From assembly GCA_964508655.1 (NCBI GenBank), contig CAZDUO010000131.1:1-6154 (forward strand): 6,154 nucleotides of DNA, written 5' to 3'. Of the stretch, positions 5,078 to 6,154 are shown piece after piece (within the stretch, counting starts at the first letter, position 1; the number at the start of each line of letters is the position of its first letter). A program made the position numbers and the translations under genes. Source of the DNA: VBAS01 sp964508655 (lineage in GTDB: Bacteria; Bacteroidota; Bacteroidia; Chitinophagales; Chitinophagaceae). The notes under the pieces were generated by a model, which was given only the letters and a program-made list of their open reading frames with translations, ran no database searches and had not been told where the DNA came from.

Positions 5078-6154
5078 TCATGGCTTAAACGCCTTCTGCT
5101 TTTCCCCCTCTGCATTCTTCACATACTTTTCCACCCACGCATACTGTTCGTACAACAGGTGCAGAATATTTTCACGGGCGGCATAGCCGTGACTTTCGTA
5201 AGGCAGCAGCACAAACTTCACCGTGCCACCATGGCCTTTGATGGCATTGAACAGCCTTTCGCTCTGAATGGGAAAGGTGCCGGTGTTATTGTCCAGCTCG
5301 CCGTGCACCAGCAGTATGGGAGTTTTTATTTTATCGGCATACATAAAGGGGCTCATACCATTGTACAGCTCCGGCGCCTGCCAGTAGGTGCGGTCTTCAT
5401 TCTGAAAACCAAAAGGAGTGAGGCTGCGGTTGTAAGCCCCGCTGCGGGAAATGCCCGCTTTGAAAAGATTGGTGTGTGCAAGAAGATTAGCCGTCATGAA
5501 TGCACCATAACTGTGCCCGCCCACTGCCACACGGCTGCGGTCGCCCACACCCATTTCATCCAGCTTGTTGATGGCCGCTTCGGCATTCATGCGGAGCTGG
5601 TCAATAAAATTATCGTTGGGTCTTTTGTCTTTGTCGGTTGCCACAATGGGCATTTCGGCATTGTTGAGCACGGCATAGCCCTGCGTGACATAGCAAACCG
5701 GGTTGCCCCAGCTGATAAATGTAAAGCGATGCTCACTGCCGCGAACCTGCGCTGCATCGTCAGGCGAATTGAACTCGGCCGGGTAGGCCCACATGATGAC
5801 GGGTAACCTACCGTCACGCTGCGGGTTATAATTTTTTGGTAAATACAAATCGCCGGTAAGGTCAACCCCGTCGGCACGTTTGTATTTTATTTTTTGCTTG
5901 CTCACACCTGCCAGTTGCGGATAGGGATTGGTGAACGAAGTGATGGCTTTTAGACTGTTGCTCTTTAAATCCCTGATGTAATAGTTGGGTATTTCGTTTT
6001 CGCTTTCGCGGCGGGTGAGCAGCAGGTGCTTGTCAAAATCAATAATGCGGACGATGTTTTCAAAATGGGTTTCCTCGCAGCGCCATTCGATGTTCAGTTT
6101 CTTTGAATCCAGGTCGAAAGAAGCGATAAAGGGCAAATCGCCTTTGGGTGAAGC
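5078..6154 (-). CDS. S9-family glutamyl-endopeptidase-like serine peptidase, C-terminal part
   Basis: The frame is open through the right edge, so only the last 358 residues are seen; full-length relatives are much longer, with an N-terminal beta-propeller. The visible start (ASPKGDLPFIASFDLDSKK, then NPYPQLAGV) is the end of the propeller, and the alpha/beta-hydrolase domain follows. The catalytic triad is present: Ser in GGHSYGAFMTANLLA (codon 5510-5512), Asp in HGELDNNTGTFPIQS (codon 5291-5293) and His in PYESHGYAARENILH (codon 5189-5191). The blocks AQVRGSEHRF, SRSGAYNRSLTPFGFQNEDRT and MSPFMYADKIKTPILL closely follow the plant chloroplast glutamyl endopeptidase group of prolyl-oligopeptidase-like enzymes, which cleave after Glu. 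Location may be periplasmic in Bacteroidota but the N-terminus is outside. An in-frame TTG at 6136 is not a start, because family-like sequence continues upstream of it. The C-terminal tail (NAEGEKQKAFKP) is short and charged. Confidence 0.93.
   Translation of the reverse strand, partial: ASPKGDLPFIASFDLDSKKLNIEWRCEETHFENIVRIIDFDKHLLLTRRESENEIPNYYIRDLKSNSLKAITSFTNPYPQLAGVSKQKIKYKRADGVDLTGDLYLPKNYNPQRDGRLPVIMWAYPAEFNSPDDAAQVRGSEHRFTFISWGNPVCYVTQGYAVLNNAEMPIVATDKDKRPNDNFIDQLRMNAEAAINKLDEMGVGDRSRVAVGGHSYGAFMTANLLAHTNLFKAGISRSGAYNRSLTPFGFQNEDRTYWQAPELYNGMSPFMYADKIKTPILLVHGELDNNTGTFPIQSERLFNAIKGHGGTVKFVLLPYESHGYAARENILHLLYEQYAWVEKYVKNAEGEKQKAFKP

Noticed and set aside
4994..5806. Plus-strand open frame of 270 codons opposite the peptidase gene
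   Set aside because: It is antisense to a clearly recognised catalytic domain and has no domain of its own; it is a by-product of the opposite strand's codon use.

Overview
The window looks like a chromosomal segment of a Bacteroidota bacterium, probably of the Chitinophagaceae type (inference). The evidence is promoters of the Bacteroidota form TTTG-N18-20-TAnnTTTG, the near absence of Shine-Dalgarno sequences, a Bacteroidota-style Crp/Fnr regulator, and secreted proteins whose signal peptides end in ..Q or ..AQ. All seven genes I can support lie on the minus strand, so transcription runs from right to left.

In transcription order the genes are as follows. (1) The C-terminal 358 residues of a glutamyl-endopeptidase-like S9 serine peptidase (5078-6154), which enters from the right edge. 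(2) An unrecognised secreted protein of 230 aa (4203-4895). (3) A Crp/Fnr-family regulator (3355-3966). (4) An NADP-binding, F420-reductase-like oxidoreductase (2603-3253). (5) A secreted protein with a probable concanavalin-A-like/DUF1080-type fold (1782-2567). (6) A plant-arginase-like ureohydrolase (726-1538). (7) A Pr6Pr-family membrane protein (2-571), which runs off the left edge. No ORF is visibly broken.

Composition divides the window in three. Sampled lines in the arginase and peptidase genes are about 53-57% G+C, while sampled lines between about 1540 and 5070 are about 33-38%. The middle block (secreted protein, regulator, oxidoreductase, orphan secreted protein) therefore looks like accessory DNA between two housekeeping-like blocks. 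Three intergenic gaps hold inverted-repeat structures: an imperfect element of about 100 bp at 619-718, a GC-rich palindrome at 1628-1650, and a long imperfect inverted repeat at about 4018-4190 directly after the orphan gene.

The most coherent functional unit is regulator -> oxidoreductase -> secreted protein. The oxidoreductase has its own well-formed promoter, with a dyad in the spacer that could be an operator, and the secreted protein starts 35 bp after the oxidoreductase stop. The arginase-family and Pr6Pr genes each have a promoter so close to the ATG that their mRNAs should be leaderless or nearly so. I found no RNA gene, CRISPR array, transposase or tRNA-associated attachment site.
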